A DNA stretch of 64,000 nucleotides from CAYQMF01 sp964418595. Lineage in GTDB: Bacteria; Planctomycetota; UBA1135; UBA2386. Each line of letters begins with the position of its first letter. Within the stretch, counting starts at the first letter, position 1. This document shows, one piece after another, positions 40,413-48,700 of the stretch. The notes under the pieces were generated by a model that was given only the letters and a program-made list of their open reading frames with translations, did not search any database and was not told where the DNA came from. The stretch spans positions 75,335 to 139,334 of the forward strand of contig CAYQMF010000002.1 of the NCBI GenBank assembly GCA_964418595.1, given 5' to 3'. The translations under genes were made by a program, and so were the position numbers.

Positions 40413-41039
40413 CTACTTCCTGAACGGGATTCCCAGCTTCGACAACAGGGCCATGCCCTGCTCGTCGTTCTTGGCGGTGGTCACGAACGTGATGTTCATG
40501 CCCTGAACGAACTCGACCTTGTCCAGATTGATCTCCGGGAACACGCTCTGTTCGGAGAGACCCATGGTGTAACTGCCGCGTCCGTCGAACTTGGTGGGCA
40601 GGCCGCGGAAGTCGCGGATGCGGGGGATCGCGATCGAGATGAGTCGATCCAGGAACTCCCACATGCGCGGCCCGCGCAGGGTCACGGAGCAGCCGATCGG
40701 CATGCCCTCGCGCAGCTTGAAGCCGGCGACGGCTTGCTTGGCCTTGGTGATCACCGGCTTCTGACCGGCAATCGTCGTGAGTTCCTTGGCGCCGGACTCT
40801 ACCCGCGCCTTGTTCTCGACTGCCTTGCCGATGCCCATGTTGAGCACGATCTTGCTGAGGCGAGGCACCTCCATCGGGTTGCCCAGCTTCAGCTCGGTGC
40901 GCAACGACGGTGCGACCTCGGTCTGGTACTTGGTGCGCAGGCGTGGCGGAACTGCCGCCGCAGCCTTGCCGGCTGGTGGGGTCCCAGCGGGCGATCCAGC
41001 GGGCGATCCAGCGGACGATTTGGGGTTGTCTTTGCTCAC
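40413..41039 (-). CDS. rplE: 50S ribosomal protein uL5
   Basis: A 208-residue uL5 with NPMEVPRLSKIVLNMGIGKA, GCSVTLRGPRMWEFLDRLIS and RIRDFRGLPTKFDGRGSY. The start is GTG at 41039 with AGGAG five bases upstream. The first 27 or so residues are a low-complexity extension (repeated SPAG) encoded by two 12-bp DNA repeats at 40991-41014, not seen in typical uL5. It follows rplX by 11 bases. Confidence 0.96.
   Translation of the reverse strand: MSKDNPKSSAGSPAGSPAGTPPAGKAAAAVPPRLRTKYQTEVAPSLRTELKLGNPMEVPRLSKIVLNMGIGKAVENKARVESGAKELTTIAGQKPVITKAKQAVAGFKLREGMPIGCSVTLRGPRMWEFLDRLISIAIPRIRDFRGLPTKFDGRGSYTMGLSEQSVFPEINLDKVEFVQGMNITFVTTAKNDEQGMALLSKLGIPFRK
40991..41014. repeat. Two 12-bp in-frame repeats in the rplE N-terminal extension
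   Basis: GCGATCCAGCGG is repeated twice exactly, with partial further copies on both sides. Read on the minus strand it gives the repeated Ser-Pro-Ala-Gly of the uL5 extension. Confidence 0.8.
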
Positions 41040-41050
41040 GGCCGCTCCTG

Positions 41051-41404
41051 TCAGCTCACATCGAACCGTGTTCCGCACGTGCCGACGCGCACGCGCTTGC
41101 CATCAACGAGCTGCGAACGGACGCGCACGCCCTTCTTCGCCTTCTCGCTCCACAACAGGACGTTGCTGGCGTCGATTGGGAATTCCTTCTGCACGCGTTC
41201 CCCTTTGGGGTTCTGCTGCGACTTCTTGGTGTGCTTCCAGCGGAGGTTCACGCCCTGCACGGTCACGCGCCCACGCTCGGCATCGACGAGCATGACCTCG
41301 CGAGGCTCGTTGGACTTCCACTGGCCGTTGGTCACGACGACCTTGTCGCCCTTCTTGACGTGCATCCGCTTGCGGATGCCGGTCTTCTTGCGGCTGACGA
41401 CCAT
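41051..41404 (-). CDS. rplX: 50S ribosomal protein uL24
   Basis: A 117-residue uL24 beginning MVVSRKKTGIRKRMHVKKGD with the KOW motif (HVKKGDKVVVTNGQWKSN), GVNLRWKHTKKSQQNPKGE and a basic end. Its ATG overlaps the rplN stop as TGATG, so the true start is 41404 and not the longer frame upstream. Confidence 0.97.
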   Translation of the reverse strand: MVVSRKKTGIRKRMHVKKGDKVVVTNGQWKSNEPREVMLVDAERGRVTVQGVNLRWKHTKKSQQNPKGERVQKEFPIDASNVLLWSEKAKKGVRVRSQLVDGKRVRVGTCGTRFDVS

Positions 41405-41772
41405 CAGACGACCTCCTCCGCCAGCGACACGATCTTCATGAAGTTCCGGTCGCGCAACTCGCGGGCAACCGCGCCGAAGATGCGGGTGCCGCGCGGATTG
41501 TCGTCCTTGTCGATGATGACCAGGGCGTTGCCGTCGAACCGGATGTAGCTGCCATCGTTCCGGCGCACGTTCGACCGTGTGCGGACGACGACGGCGCGCA
41601 CGACGTCGCCGGCCTTGACTTCGCCCTGCGGCAGGGCGCGCTTGACCGACGCGATGATCACGTCGCCCAGCGACGCATAGCGGCGCCGGCTGCCGCCGAG
41701 CACCTTGATACACATCGCCTGCTTCGCGCCGGTGTTGTCGGCAACGTCCAGGATGGTTTGTTCTTGGATCAC
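41404..41772 (-). CDS. rplN: 50S ribosomal protein uL14
   Basis: A 122-residue uL14 beginning MIQEQTILDVADNTGAKQAM, with GDVIIASVKRALPQG, RFDGNALVIIDKDDNPRGTR and a C-terminal FMKIVSLAEEV. The length is exactly typical. It follows rpsQ by 18 bases. Confidence 0.98.
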   Translation of the reverse strand: MIQEQTILDVADNTGAKQAMCIKVLGGSRRRYASLGDVIIASVKRALPQGEVKAGDVVRAVVVRTRSNVRRNDGSYIRFDGNALVIIDKDDNPRGTRIFGAVARELRDRNFMKIVSLAEEVV

Positions 41773-41790
41773 GGGATCGACTCCTGGATG

Positions 41791-42138
41791 TCAGACTGCC
41801 TGCGCGCGCGTGACGACACGGATGAGGCGCCAGCGCTTGAGCTTCGAGATCGGCCGCGTGTACATCACTTCGACGGTGTCGCCCACGCGCGCCTCGCTGT
41901 TCTGGTCGTGCGCGTACAGCTTGGTGCGGCGGCGCAGGAACTTGTTGTAGCGCGCGTGCCGGACCAGCCGCTCGATCTCGACCACGATGGTCTGCTTCAT
42001 CTTGTTCGAGACCACGCGCCCGACCTGGGTCTTGCGCGGGCCACGCTCGGCGTCGGCTGCCCCGATTTGGGACGCGCCGGTTTGGGGCGCGCCCGCCCGC
42101 TGTGGGGCTGCCTGGGAAGCCTTGGTGTCAGCACTCAT
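41791..42138 (-). CDS. rpsQ: 30S ribosomal protein uS17
   Basis: A 115-residue uS17. The core starts at about residue 36 (TQVGRVVSNKMKQTIVVEIE) and runs to YTRPISKLKRWRLIRVV. The first 35 residues form a low-complexity Ala/Gly/Gln extension missing in the usual 80-90-residue protein. The start overlaps the rpmC stop by four bases. Confidence 0.96.
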   Translation of the reverse strand: MSADTKASQAAPQRAGAPQTGASQIGAADAERGPRKTQVGRVVSNKMKQTIVVEIERLVRHARYNKFLRRRTKLYAHDQNSEARVGDTVEVMYTRPISKLKRWRLIRVVTRAQAV

Positions 42139-42344
42139 GCCTTGCTCTCCTGCGGCGCGGAATCGCGCTCGCTGATGACGGTGAGGATCCGCGCGCGATC
42201 GCGGCGGATCTGCTTGAAGCGGGAGGTCAGGGCCACCTGCTCGCTGGCGCTCTTGAACTTCAGGTCGAAGTACTCCTTCACCAGGTCCTGGAGCTGAAGA
42301 CGCAGCTCGCGGGTGTCCTTGCCGCGGATCTCGGCGACGTCCAT
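42135..42344 (-). CDS. rpmC: 50S ribosomal protein uL29
   Basis: A 69-residue two-helix protein beginning MDVAEIRGKDTRELRLQLQD, with FKQIRRDRARILTVISER in the second helix. It lies 1 base after rplP and overlaps rpsQ by 4 bases. Confidence 0.96.
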   Translation of the reverse strand: MDVAEIRGKDTRELRLQLQDLVKEYFDLKFKSASEQVALTSRFKQIRRDRARILTVISERDSAPQESKA

Positions 42345-42345
42345 G

Positions 42346-42756
42346 TCAGACGTGCCTCCGCTGCACGAGCCGGCACTTCACCGGCAGCTTGTGGGCGATC
42401 CGCGACAGGGCCACCTTCGCGGTCGCAGCATCGACGTTGCCGATCTCGTAGAGGATCGTGCCTGGCTTGACGACGGCGCACCAGTACTCGATGTCGCCCT
42501 TGCCCGTGCCCTGCCGGGTCTCGGCGGGCTTGCCGCTCACGGAGTGATGCGGGAACACGCGGATCCACATGCGCCCTTCAGGGGCGGCGCGCGAACCGGC
42601 GACGCGGCCGGCCTCGATCGTCCGGGCCGGGAGCCAGCCGGGCTCGAGGGTCTGTAGACCCCACTCACCGAACGCGACAGTGTTGCCGCGCGTGGCGACG
42701 CCGCGGATCACGCCGCGCATCTTCTTCCGGTACTTGACTCGCTTGGGCATCAACAT
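42346..42756 (-). CDS. rplP: 50S ribosomal protein uL16
   Basis: A 136-residue uL16 beginning MLMPKRVKYRKKMRGVIRG, with RTIEAGRVAGSR, MWIRVFPHHSVSGKPAETR-like GKPAETRQGTGKGDIEYW and a C-terminal basic end. It organises the A-site region of the 50S. It follows rpsC by 27 bases. Confidence 0.98.
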   Translation of the reverse strand: MLMPKRVKYRKKMRGVIRGVATRGNTVAFGEWGLQTLEPGWLPARTIEAGRVAGSRAAPEGRMWIRVFPHHSVSGKPAETRQGTGKGDIEYWCAVVKPGTILYEIGNVDAATAKVALSRIAHKLPVKCRLVQRRHV

Positions 42757-42783
42757 GGCGTGTCTCCTTGGATCACCTGCTGC

Positions 42784-43467
42784 TCAGAACACCTTGTCCG
42801 CTGTCGAACGCACCGGCAGCAGGCCGCCAGTAGTCTCGTCCGGACCCAGCTCGCCCTTGAAGATCCAGACCTTGATCCCGATCGTGCCGTACGTCGTCTT
42901 CGCCACGCTCGTGCCGAACTCGACCTGCGCGCGGAGCGTCGTGCACGGCACGCGCCCCTTGCGCACGTCGCCGACGCGCGACATCTCCGCGCCGCCGAGA
43001 CGGCCGGAGATCAGGATCTTGATGCCCTTGGCCCCCGCAGCCATGGACGCATCGGCGGCCTTCTTGAGGGCGCGGCGGTAGTTGATGCGCTTGAGGATCT
43101 GCTCGGCCACCGCATCGGCGACGAGGGTGGGATCCAGCTCGGGACGGTGGATCTCGATGATCTTCATGCGCACCGGTTTGCCGGTGAGCCGCTCGAGGTC
43201 CTCGCGCAGCTTGTCGACCTTGGCGCCCTTCTTGCCGATGAGGATCGCGGGGCGGGCCGAATGCAGGAACACCGTGACCATGTCGCCGGTGCGCTCGATC
43301 TCGATCCGCGGAATCTGCGCGAACGCCCAGTTGTTGGTGATGTATCGCCGGATCTTCGCGTCCTCGATCACGAGCCGCGGGAAGTCCTTGCTCGGCGCGT
43401 ACCAGCGCGAACGCCACGGCTCCGTGATCCCGATGCGGAAGCCGATCGGATGCGTCTTTTGACCCAT
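42784..43467 (-). CDS. rpsC: 30S ribosomal protein uS3
   Basis: A 227-residue uS3 beginning MGQKTHPIGFRIGITEPWRS, with a KH domain containing ARPAILIGKKGAKVDKLRED and the C-terminal RISGRLGGAEMSR-like SGRLGGAEMSRVGDVRKGRV segment. It starts 1 base after rplV. The length is within the normal range. Confidence 0.98.
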   Translation of the reverse strand: MGQKTHPIGFRIGITEPWRSRWYAPSKDFPRLVIEDAKIRRYITNNWAFAQIPRIEIERTGDMVTVFLHSARPAILIGKKGAKVDKLREDLERLTGKPVRMKIIEIHRPELDPTLVADAVAEQILKRINYRRALKKAADASMAAGAKGIKILISGRLGGAEMSRVGDVRKGRVPCTTLRAQVEFGTSVAKTTYGTIGIKVWIFKGELGPDETTGGLLPVRSTADKVF

Positions 43468-43468
43468 G

Positions 43469-43885
43469 TCAGTTGTTCTCCCCGGTCATCCTGACGGCGA
43501 CCTCAGGATCGGCGACGTGGATGTGGATGTGGCAGGTGCGCTTGCGGATGGGCATGGCGCGCCCCATCGGGCCCGAACGCCAGCGCAACCGCCCCTGCAG
43601 GAGCGGCCCGCCGTGGACCCAGGCCTTCGACACCACGAGACGGTTCGGACGCACGCCCTCGTTCTGCAGCGCGTTCGACACGGCCGAGGCCAGAACCCTG
43701 CGCACGTCGGTCGACGCCCGATGCTTGTCGTGCGCGAGCAGGTCCAGCGCCTGGTTCACCGGCAGCCCACGGATCATGTCGATGACCTTGCGGGCCTTGT
43801 ATTCGCCCATGCGGGCGTGGCGGTGCACCGCACGGAAGTGCGCGGCGGCCTCGAGCTTGGCCCGCTGTTGCGGATTCTTCTTCAT
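43469..43885 (-). CDS. rplV: 50S ribosomal protein uL22
   Basis: A 138-residue uL22 with HRHARMGEYKARKVIDMIRG, SAVSNALQNEGVRPNRLVV, and the tunnel loop GRAMPIRKRTCHIHIHV. The ATG at 43885 is preceded by GGAGG and sits 4 bases after the rpsS stop, so the upstream frame is not used. Confidence 0.97.
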   Translation of the reverse strand: MKKNPQQRAKLEAAAHFRAVHRHARMGEYKARKVIDMIRGLPVNQALDLLAHDKHRASTDVRRVLASAVSNALQNEGVRPNRLVVSKAWVHGGPLLQGRLRWRSGPMGRAMPIRKRTCHIHIHVADPEVAVRMTGENN

Positions 43886-43889
43886 GGGA

Positions 43890-44165
43890 TCACGCCTCCT
43901 CCGTGGCACGACCGCCGTGCCCACGGAAGGTCCGCGTCGGCGCGAACTCGCCGAGCCGGTGCCCGACCATGTCCTCGGTCACGTAGCACTTCAGGAAGGC
44001 GCGACCGTTGTGCACCATGAACGTGTGCCCGACGAACTCGGGCACGATCGTGCAGGCGCGCGCCCAGGTCTTGATGGCATCGCGCTTCTTGGTGGCATTC
44101 ATGGAGTCGACCTTCTTCATCAACTTGGCGTCGATGTAGGGGCCCTTCTTGACGCTGCGACTCAT
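43890..44165 (-). CDS. rpsS: 30S ribosomal protein uS19
   Basis: A 91-residue uS19 beginning MSRSVKKGPYIDAKLMKKVD, with TWARACTIVPEFVGHTFMVHN and VGHRLGEFAPTRTFRGHGG. The ATG at 44165 gives the canonical start. It is 7 bases after rplB. Confidence 0.98.
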   Translation of the reverse strand: MSRSVKKGPYIDAKLMKKVDSMNATKKRDAIKTWARACTIVPEFVGHTFMVHNGRAFLKCYVTEDMVGHRLGEFAPTRTFRGHGGRATEEA

Positions 44166-44172
44166 CGCGACC

Positions 44173-45018
44173 TCACGTGTTCTGGTGCTTGCCGCGCTTG
44201 CGGCGCCGGATGATGAACTGGTTCGACGCGGACTTGCGGCGACGCGTCTTGCCACCCTTGCTGAGCAGCCCGGTGGGCGAGCACGGATGGCGACCACCGC
44301 CGGTGCGCCCCTCGCCGCCACCCATCGGGTGTGACACGGGGTTCATCGAGGTGCCACGGTTGTGCGAGCGACGCCCCTTGTGGCGCAGTCGCCCGGCCTT
44401 GCCCCAGCGCACGCGCTGGTAGTCCCCGTTGCCGACCTCGCCGATCGTGGCACGGCACGAGATCAACACGCGCCGCGTCTCGGTCGAGGGCAGGATGAGC
44501 ACCGCGTAGTCGCCGTCGCGCGCCAGCAGCTGGCAGGCCATCCCCGCCGAACGCGCGAGCTGACCGCCCTTGCCAGGCTGCAGCTCCACGTTGTGGATGC
44601 GCAGGCCGAGCGGGATGTTGGCCAGCGCCATGCAGTTGCCCACATCGGGCTCCACGCGCTCACCGGACAGGATCGGGGTTCCCACGACCATGCCCTGCGC
44701 CGCCAGCACGTAGCGCTTCTCGCCGTCGGCGTAGTGCACGAGCGCGATGTCCGCGTTGCGGTTGGGGTCGTACTCGAGCGCCGCGACCTTGCCGGGCACG
44801 CCGTCCTTGTCGCGCAGGAAGTCGACCTTGCGGTAGAGCTTGCGCGCACCACCGCCACGGAACCGGGCCGTCGTGTGGCCGTGCGCGTTGCGCCCGCCGC
44901 TGCGCGCGATGCGCTCGACGAGAGACTTCTCCGGGCGCTTCTTCGCGAGGTGCGAGAAGTCCAGCACGGACGAGTTGCGGCGTCCGGCGGAGGTCGGTTT
45001 GTAGATGCGGATACCCAT
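44173..45018 (-). CDS. rplB: 50S ribosomal protein uL2
   Basis: A 281-residue uL2 beginning MGIRIYKPTSAGRRNSSVLD, with GGRNAHGHTTARFRGGGARK, the catalytically important histidine region in SMNPVSHPMGGGEGRTGGGR, and SKGGKTRRRKSASNQF at the end. The ATG at 45018 is chosen. The frame upstream is unrelated. It follows rplW by 29 bases. Confidence 0.98.
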   Translation of the reverse strand: MGIRIYKPTSAGRRNSSVLDFSHLAKKRPEKSLVERIARSGGRNAHGHTTARFRGGGARKLYRKVDFLRDKDGVPGKVAALEYDPNRNADIALVHYADGEKRYVLAAQGMVVGTPILSGERVEPDVGNCMALANIPLGLRIHNVELQPGKGGQLARSAGMACQLLARDGDYAVLILPSTETRRVLISCRATIGEVGNGDYQRVRWGKAGRLRHKGRRSHNRGTSMNPVSHPMGGGEGRTGGGRHPCSPTGLLSKGGKTRRRKSASNQFIIRRRKRGKHQNT

Positions 45019-45047
45019 CGGTTCGGTTCCTGTGGTCCAGCAGTCGC

Positions 45048-45353
45048 TCAGGCCAGATCGATCGAGTTGCCTTGCGCCAGGGTGACGATCGCCTTCTTCC
45101 AGGGCCGCGAGCGCCCCGGCCGACCGAGGATGCGCCGCTCCTTGCCTGGATGCTTGACGATGTTGACGCCGGTGACCTTCACCTTGAACAGCGTCTCGAT
45201 CGCGCGCCGGATGTCGGGCTTGGTGGCATCGACGTCGACGCGGAAGGAGTACTGGTTGTGCCGAGCGTGCAGATACGTCGACTTCTCGGTCATCAACGGC
45301 TTCTTGACGACGCCGTAGACCAGACTGCTGACGGGCTTGCTCGACTCGTTCAC
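45048..45353 (-). CDS. rplW: 50S ribosomal protein uL23
   Basis: A 101-residue uL23 with VVKKPLMTEKSTYLHARHNQY, VDVDATKPDIRRAIETLFKV and the NIVKHPGKERRILGRPGRSR loop at the tunnel exit. The start is GTG at 45353, overlapping the rplD stop as GTGA. Confidence 0.97.
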   Translation of the reverse strand: MNESSKPVSSLVYGVVKKPLMTEKSTYLHARHNQYSFRVDVDATKPDIRRAIETLFKVKVTGVNIVKHPGKERRILGRPGRSRPWKKAIVTLAQGNSIDLA

Positions 45354-46009
45354 GACTCACCCCCCGCGCGCTCACCGCGCGCAGCACGGTGCGCAGTGGC
45401 CCTGGCCGTCATCACCGCCAACGCCTCCGGCGTCACCACCATGTTCTTGCGCACTAGGACATCGCGCGCGTTCAGCTCGGCGACCGGACGAACGGTGACG
45501 CCGGGCACGTTGCGCAGCGACAACCACACGTTCCGGTCGACCCCGTTGGTCACGACGGTGACGCTCTTGGCCATGCCGAGCGCGGCGAGCACGCCAACGG
45601 CAGCCTTGGTGCTCGGCTTGTCCTTCGGGAAGCCCTCGGCCACCGCCAGTTCGCCATCGCGCACCTTGCTGAAGATCGCGCTGTAGAGCGCGACCCGGCG
45701 CGCCTTCTTGGGCATGTGGTAGCTGTAGTCGCGCGGCACGGGCGGGAAGACGATGCCACCGCCCGTCCAGAGCGGCGACTTGGTCGAACCCATGCGGGCG
45801 CGTCCGGTGTGCTTCTGCTTCCAGAGCTTCTTGTTGCCGCCGGCCACCTGGCCGCGAGTCTTGGCCTTGTGCGTCCCCTGCCGGGCGTTCGCCTCGTACA
45901 TGAGGACCGCTTCCTTCATCGTGCGCGCGAGCACGCGCTCGCCGAAGGCGCCGACATCGACGTCCTGGGCACCCACCTTGCCACCACGGTATGACTTGAC
46001 TTGCACCAT
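45350..46009 (-). CDS. rplD: 50S ribosomal protein uL4
   Basis: A 219-residue uL4 with the tunnel-loop signature KTRGQVAGGNKKLWKQKHTG and RMGSTKSPLWTGGGIVFPP, and the C-terminal VRPVAELNARDVLVRKNMVV. It begins only 37 bases after the rpsJ stop, so rplC (L3), which normally lies between them, is missing from this operon. Confidence 0.97.
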   Translation of the reverse strand: MVQVKSYRGGKVGAQDVDVGAFGERVLARTMKEAVLMYEANARQGTHKAKTRGQVAGGNKKLWKQKHTGRARMGSTKSPLWTGGGIVFPPVPRDYSYHMPKKARRVALYSAIFSKVRDGELAVAEGFPKDKPSTKAAVGVLAALGMAKSVTVVTNGVDRNVWLSLRNVPGVTVRPVAELNARDVLVRKNMVVTPEALAVMTARATAHRAARGERAGGES

Positions 46010-46046
46010 CGTTCTCGGGCCTCCGTACTAGAGCCTCATGCCCGCA

Positions 46047-46355
46047 TCAGTTGGTCTTGATCCGGATGTCGACGCCCGCCGCCATGTTGAGCTTGCTGAG
46101 CGCGTCCACGGTCTTCGAGGTGGGCTCCTCGATGTAGATCACCCGCTTGTGGGTACGGATCTCGAACTGCTCGCGGCTCTTCTTGTCCACGTGCGGCGAG
46201 CGAAGCACGGTGTACCGCTCGATCCGCGTCGGCAGCGGCACCGGTCCCACCACCTTCGCCCCCGTCCGCTTCGACGTCTCCACGATGTCGAGGGCCGCCT
46301 GATCGAGCGCGTCATGGTCGTACGCTTCCATGCGAATGCGGATCTTCTCTTGCAT
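46047..46355 (-). CDS. rpsJ: 30S ribosomal protein uS10
   Basis: A 102-residue uS10 with IRIRMEAYDHDALDQAALDI and VGPVPLPTRIERYTVLRSPH, and a C-terminal VDIRIKTN. It also acts as NusE in antitermination in studied bacteria. The 222 bases upstream contain a strong hairpin (46430-46464) that could belong to an operon leader. Confidence 0.98.
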   Translation of the reverse strand: MQEKIRIRMEAYDHDALDQAALDIVETSKRTGAKVVGPVPLPTRIERYTVLRSPHVDKKSREQFEIRTHKRVIYIEEPTSKTVDALSKLNMAAGVDIRIKTN

Positions 46356-46429
46356 GACGTGGCGCTCGGTCGGCGGTGTGGGGTGGTGGGTTCGCGTCGG
46401 GCTTCCGGCCGCTGCGGTCTGCGGGTTTT

Positions 46430-46464
46430 GGCGCTAAACCCTTGTCGTTTCGAGGGTTAGCGCC
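46430..46464. promoter_or_regulatory. Long hairpin between the EF-G-like gene and rpsJ
   Basis: GGCGCTAAACCCT and AGGGTTAGCGCC pair over 12 bp with one bulged A and a 10-base loop. On the minus strand it lies about 75 bases upstream of rpsJ and 114 bases past the EF-G-like stop. No U-run follows, so it is either a weak terminator or a structured leader of the S10 unit. Confidence 0.4.
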
Positions 46465-46577
46465 AGATCGCACCTGCGTCGGCGAAAGGGAAGGAGGACG
46501 TTAGCGACGCGACCGTGGCCAGTCAAGCAAGGAAACGCCAAAGCTCCGGCGATCCCTGCCCCTGGCCAGAGCCCCGC

Positions 46578-48575
46578 TCAGGCGTCGCCGCCCGCCGGCT
46601 GCAGGCCCGCCGGGCGGAGGAAGAAGGCCCCTAGCCCGCGAGTGAGGCTGCGCAAGCGCGTGCTGTAACCGAGCATCCTGCGTAGCGACACCACGGCGCG
46701 AGCGCGTGCCCGACCATGCTCGACCTCGACTTCCTTCAGGCTCGTCGCCTTGCCGCGCAGGTCGCCGAGGACAGCGGACAGCCACTCGGCGGGGCATTCG
46801 ACCTCGACCTCGACGACCGGCTCCAGTTGCACCACCGTGGCCTGCGCGAACAGTCGCCGGGCCGCGATCCGGGCGGCGTCCACCGCCAGCGTCGCCGGGT
46901 CGACACCGTCGGGCGCCTCCACGTGCAGCGCGTCGAGGTGGAGTTCTGCGTCGATCAGCGGCCAGCGGGTCCAGAGTCCGGCGGCCAGGCCTTCGGTCAG
47001 GGCGGCGGCAACCTCGGCCGCGGCGCGCGCCGACACGCTCTCGTCCCGTCTCACCCGGGCCGGCCCGAGCCCGGGCACCGCCTCGATCCGAAGCACCACG
47101 CGCGCTGCGGCTCCGACCTCCGGCACCCGCCACTCGGCTTCGGCGCTGGCTGGCGCGGCGACCGTGGTCCGCCCGGCCACCTCCGGGCGGCCGGTCCGGA
47201 AGCAGTCGCCGACCAACGCGAGCAGCCGTTCGGTGGCGACTTCGACGTGCAGCTCCCCCATCCCGGCGAGCAGCAGCACATCCCGCTCCGCGTCGAGCCT
47301 GGCCTCGAGGGTCGGGTCTCCGCCAGCCAGGGCGAGCACCGCCGCCTCGATCCGCGCGCGATCGTCGGGATGGCGCGGCTCGATCGCCACCGTGACCACG
47401 GGGGAGCCGAAACGAGCTGGCTCGAGTCGGATCGGCGCCTCCGGCGCGTGCAGGGTCGCGCCGCCGGGCACCCCGCCCAGACCCACCAGGGCCACGATGT
47501 CGCCCGCCTCCCCGGCTGGGAGCGGTTCGCGGTCGTCCGCGAGCACGCGTGCGACCTCGGCGACCACCCGATCGCCTCCGGCACCCGCAACGGCGACGAC
47601 ATCGCCGGCGCGCACGGTCCCGGAGTAGACGCGCACGATCGCAACGCCGTCGCCTGCCTCCTCCAGCGTGCGGAAGACCAGGCCGCAGAAGGGAGCCGCC
47701 GCGCTCGGAGGCCTCGTCGCGCCATCGGCACCGACGATGCCACCCGCGTCGATCGGTCCGGGGAGGAACGCGCGAACGCCGTCGAGAAGGAAGTCGACGC
47801 CGCGATCGCACAGGGCCGAGCCGGCGTACGCGAGGACGACGCGCTGCTCGCACACCGCGCGGCGCAGCGCGGCGATCAGCACCTCGTCGGACACAGGCCG
47901 GTCGAGCACGAATGCCTCGAGCACCGCGGGGTCCGTCTCCGCCGCCGCCTCGACGAGTTGCGCGCGGGCCTCGGCCACGGCGGCCTGCGGCTGCCCACCG
48001 GCGCGCCACTCGATCCGGCGCCCGGAGATCGCGTCGACCAGCCCCGCGATGCCTTCCGCGTCGACGAGCGGTACGACCGCCGCGAGCACGCGCAACTGCA
48101 GCCGGTCGCGCAGCGACTGCAGGCTGCGGGCCCAATCCGCGGTCGGGCGATCGAGCTTGTTCACGAACACCAGCGCAGCGAGGCGGCGCCGCTGCGCCTG
48201 CCGCCAGACCATCTCCGTCTGCGACTCCACGCCCCGCACGCCGTCGACCAACACGACTGCGCCGTCGACCACGCGCAAGGTGCGCTCGACCTCTGCGGCG
48301 AAGTCGACGTGGCCGGGGGTGTCGACGAGGTTCAGCAGGCAGCCCCGCCACTCCACGCTCGCGAGCGCGGCGCTGATCGAGATGCCACGGCGCTGCTCCT
48401 CCGGCAGGAAGTCCATCGCCGCCGTACCCTCCTCGACCGCCCCCATGAAGCCGCGACGGCCGGTGTCGAACAGGATCCGCTCCGTCAGCGTCGTCTTGCC
48501 CGCGTTGATGTGGGCAAGGATCGCGAGGTTGCGGATCCGGTCCGGCGCGGCAATCACGCACGCATCTTCACGCAC
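46578..48575 (-). CDS. Divergent elongation factor G-like translational GTPase
   Basis: A 665-residue EF-G-family protein. G1 reads AHINAGKTT (21-29) with N24 in place of the usual D, G2 reads RGISI (63-67) with Ser where canonical EF-G has Thr, G3 is DTPGH (85-89) and G4 is NKLD (139-142). AGSALCDRGV is the G5 region, and domains III-V follow (LAGMGELHVEVATERL, then a domain IV/V ending near LGYSTRLRSLTRGL). It sits where fusA is expected in the str operon, but its divergence suggests an EF-G2-like paralog or a fast-evolving EF-G. The start (GTG 48575 or GTG 48557) has no ribosome-binding site. Confidence 0.85.
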   Translation of the reverse strand: MREDACVIAAPDRIRNLAILAHINAGKTTLTERILFDTGRRGFMGAVEEGTAAMDFLPEEQRRGISISAALASVEWRGCLLNLVDTPGHVDFAAEVERTLRVVDGAVVLVDGVRGVESQTEMVWRQAQRRRLAALVFVNKLDRPTADWARSLQSLRDRLQLRVLAAVVPLVDAEGIAGLVDAISGRRIEWRAGGQPQAAVAEARAQLVEAAAETDPAVLEAFVLDRPVSDEVLIAALRRAVCEQRVVLAYAGSALCDRGVDFLLDGVRAFLPGPIDAGGIVGADGATRPPSAAAPFCGLVFRTLEEAGDGVAIVRVYSGTVRAGDVVAVAGAGGDRVVAEVARVLADDREPLPAGEAGDIVALVGLGGVPGGATLHAPEAPIRLEPARFGSPVVTVAIEPRHPDDRARIEAAVLALAGGDPTLEARLDAERDVLLLAGMGELHVEVATERLLALVGDCFRTGRPEVAGRTTVAAPASAEAEWRVPEVGAAARVVLRIEAVPGLGPARVRRDESVSARAAAEVAAALTEGLAAGLWTRWPLIDAELHLDALHVEAPDGVDPATLAVDAARIAARRLFAQATVVQLEPVVEVEVECPAEWLSAVLGDLRGKATSLKEVEVEHGRARARAVVSLRRMLGYSTRLRSLTRGLGAFFLRPAGLQPAGGDA

Positions 48576-48700
48576 GGAACCGACAGGTCAAACCCGCCGA
48601 GCGGTGATCGAGCGGTACGCACCAACGGCGCGCTGGCATGCCTCCGCGGGAAGTGAGGCCGCAACGCGCCGTCTCGGGGTGGATCGCGGCGACGCTGGCG

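Noticed and set aside
46010..46046. Possible hidden or shortened rplC between rpsJ and rplD
   Set aside because: Only 37 bases are available and they hold no reading frame of use, so L3 is truly absent here.
46501..48561. 686-codon minus-strand frame overlapping the EF-G-like gene
   Set aside because: It is in another frame of the same strand, and only the 665-residue frame shows GTPase motifs.
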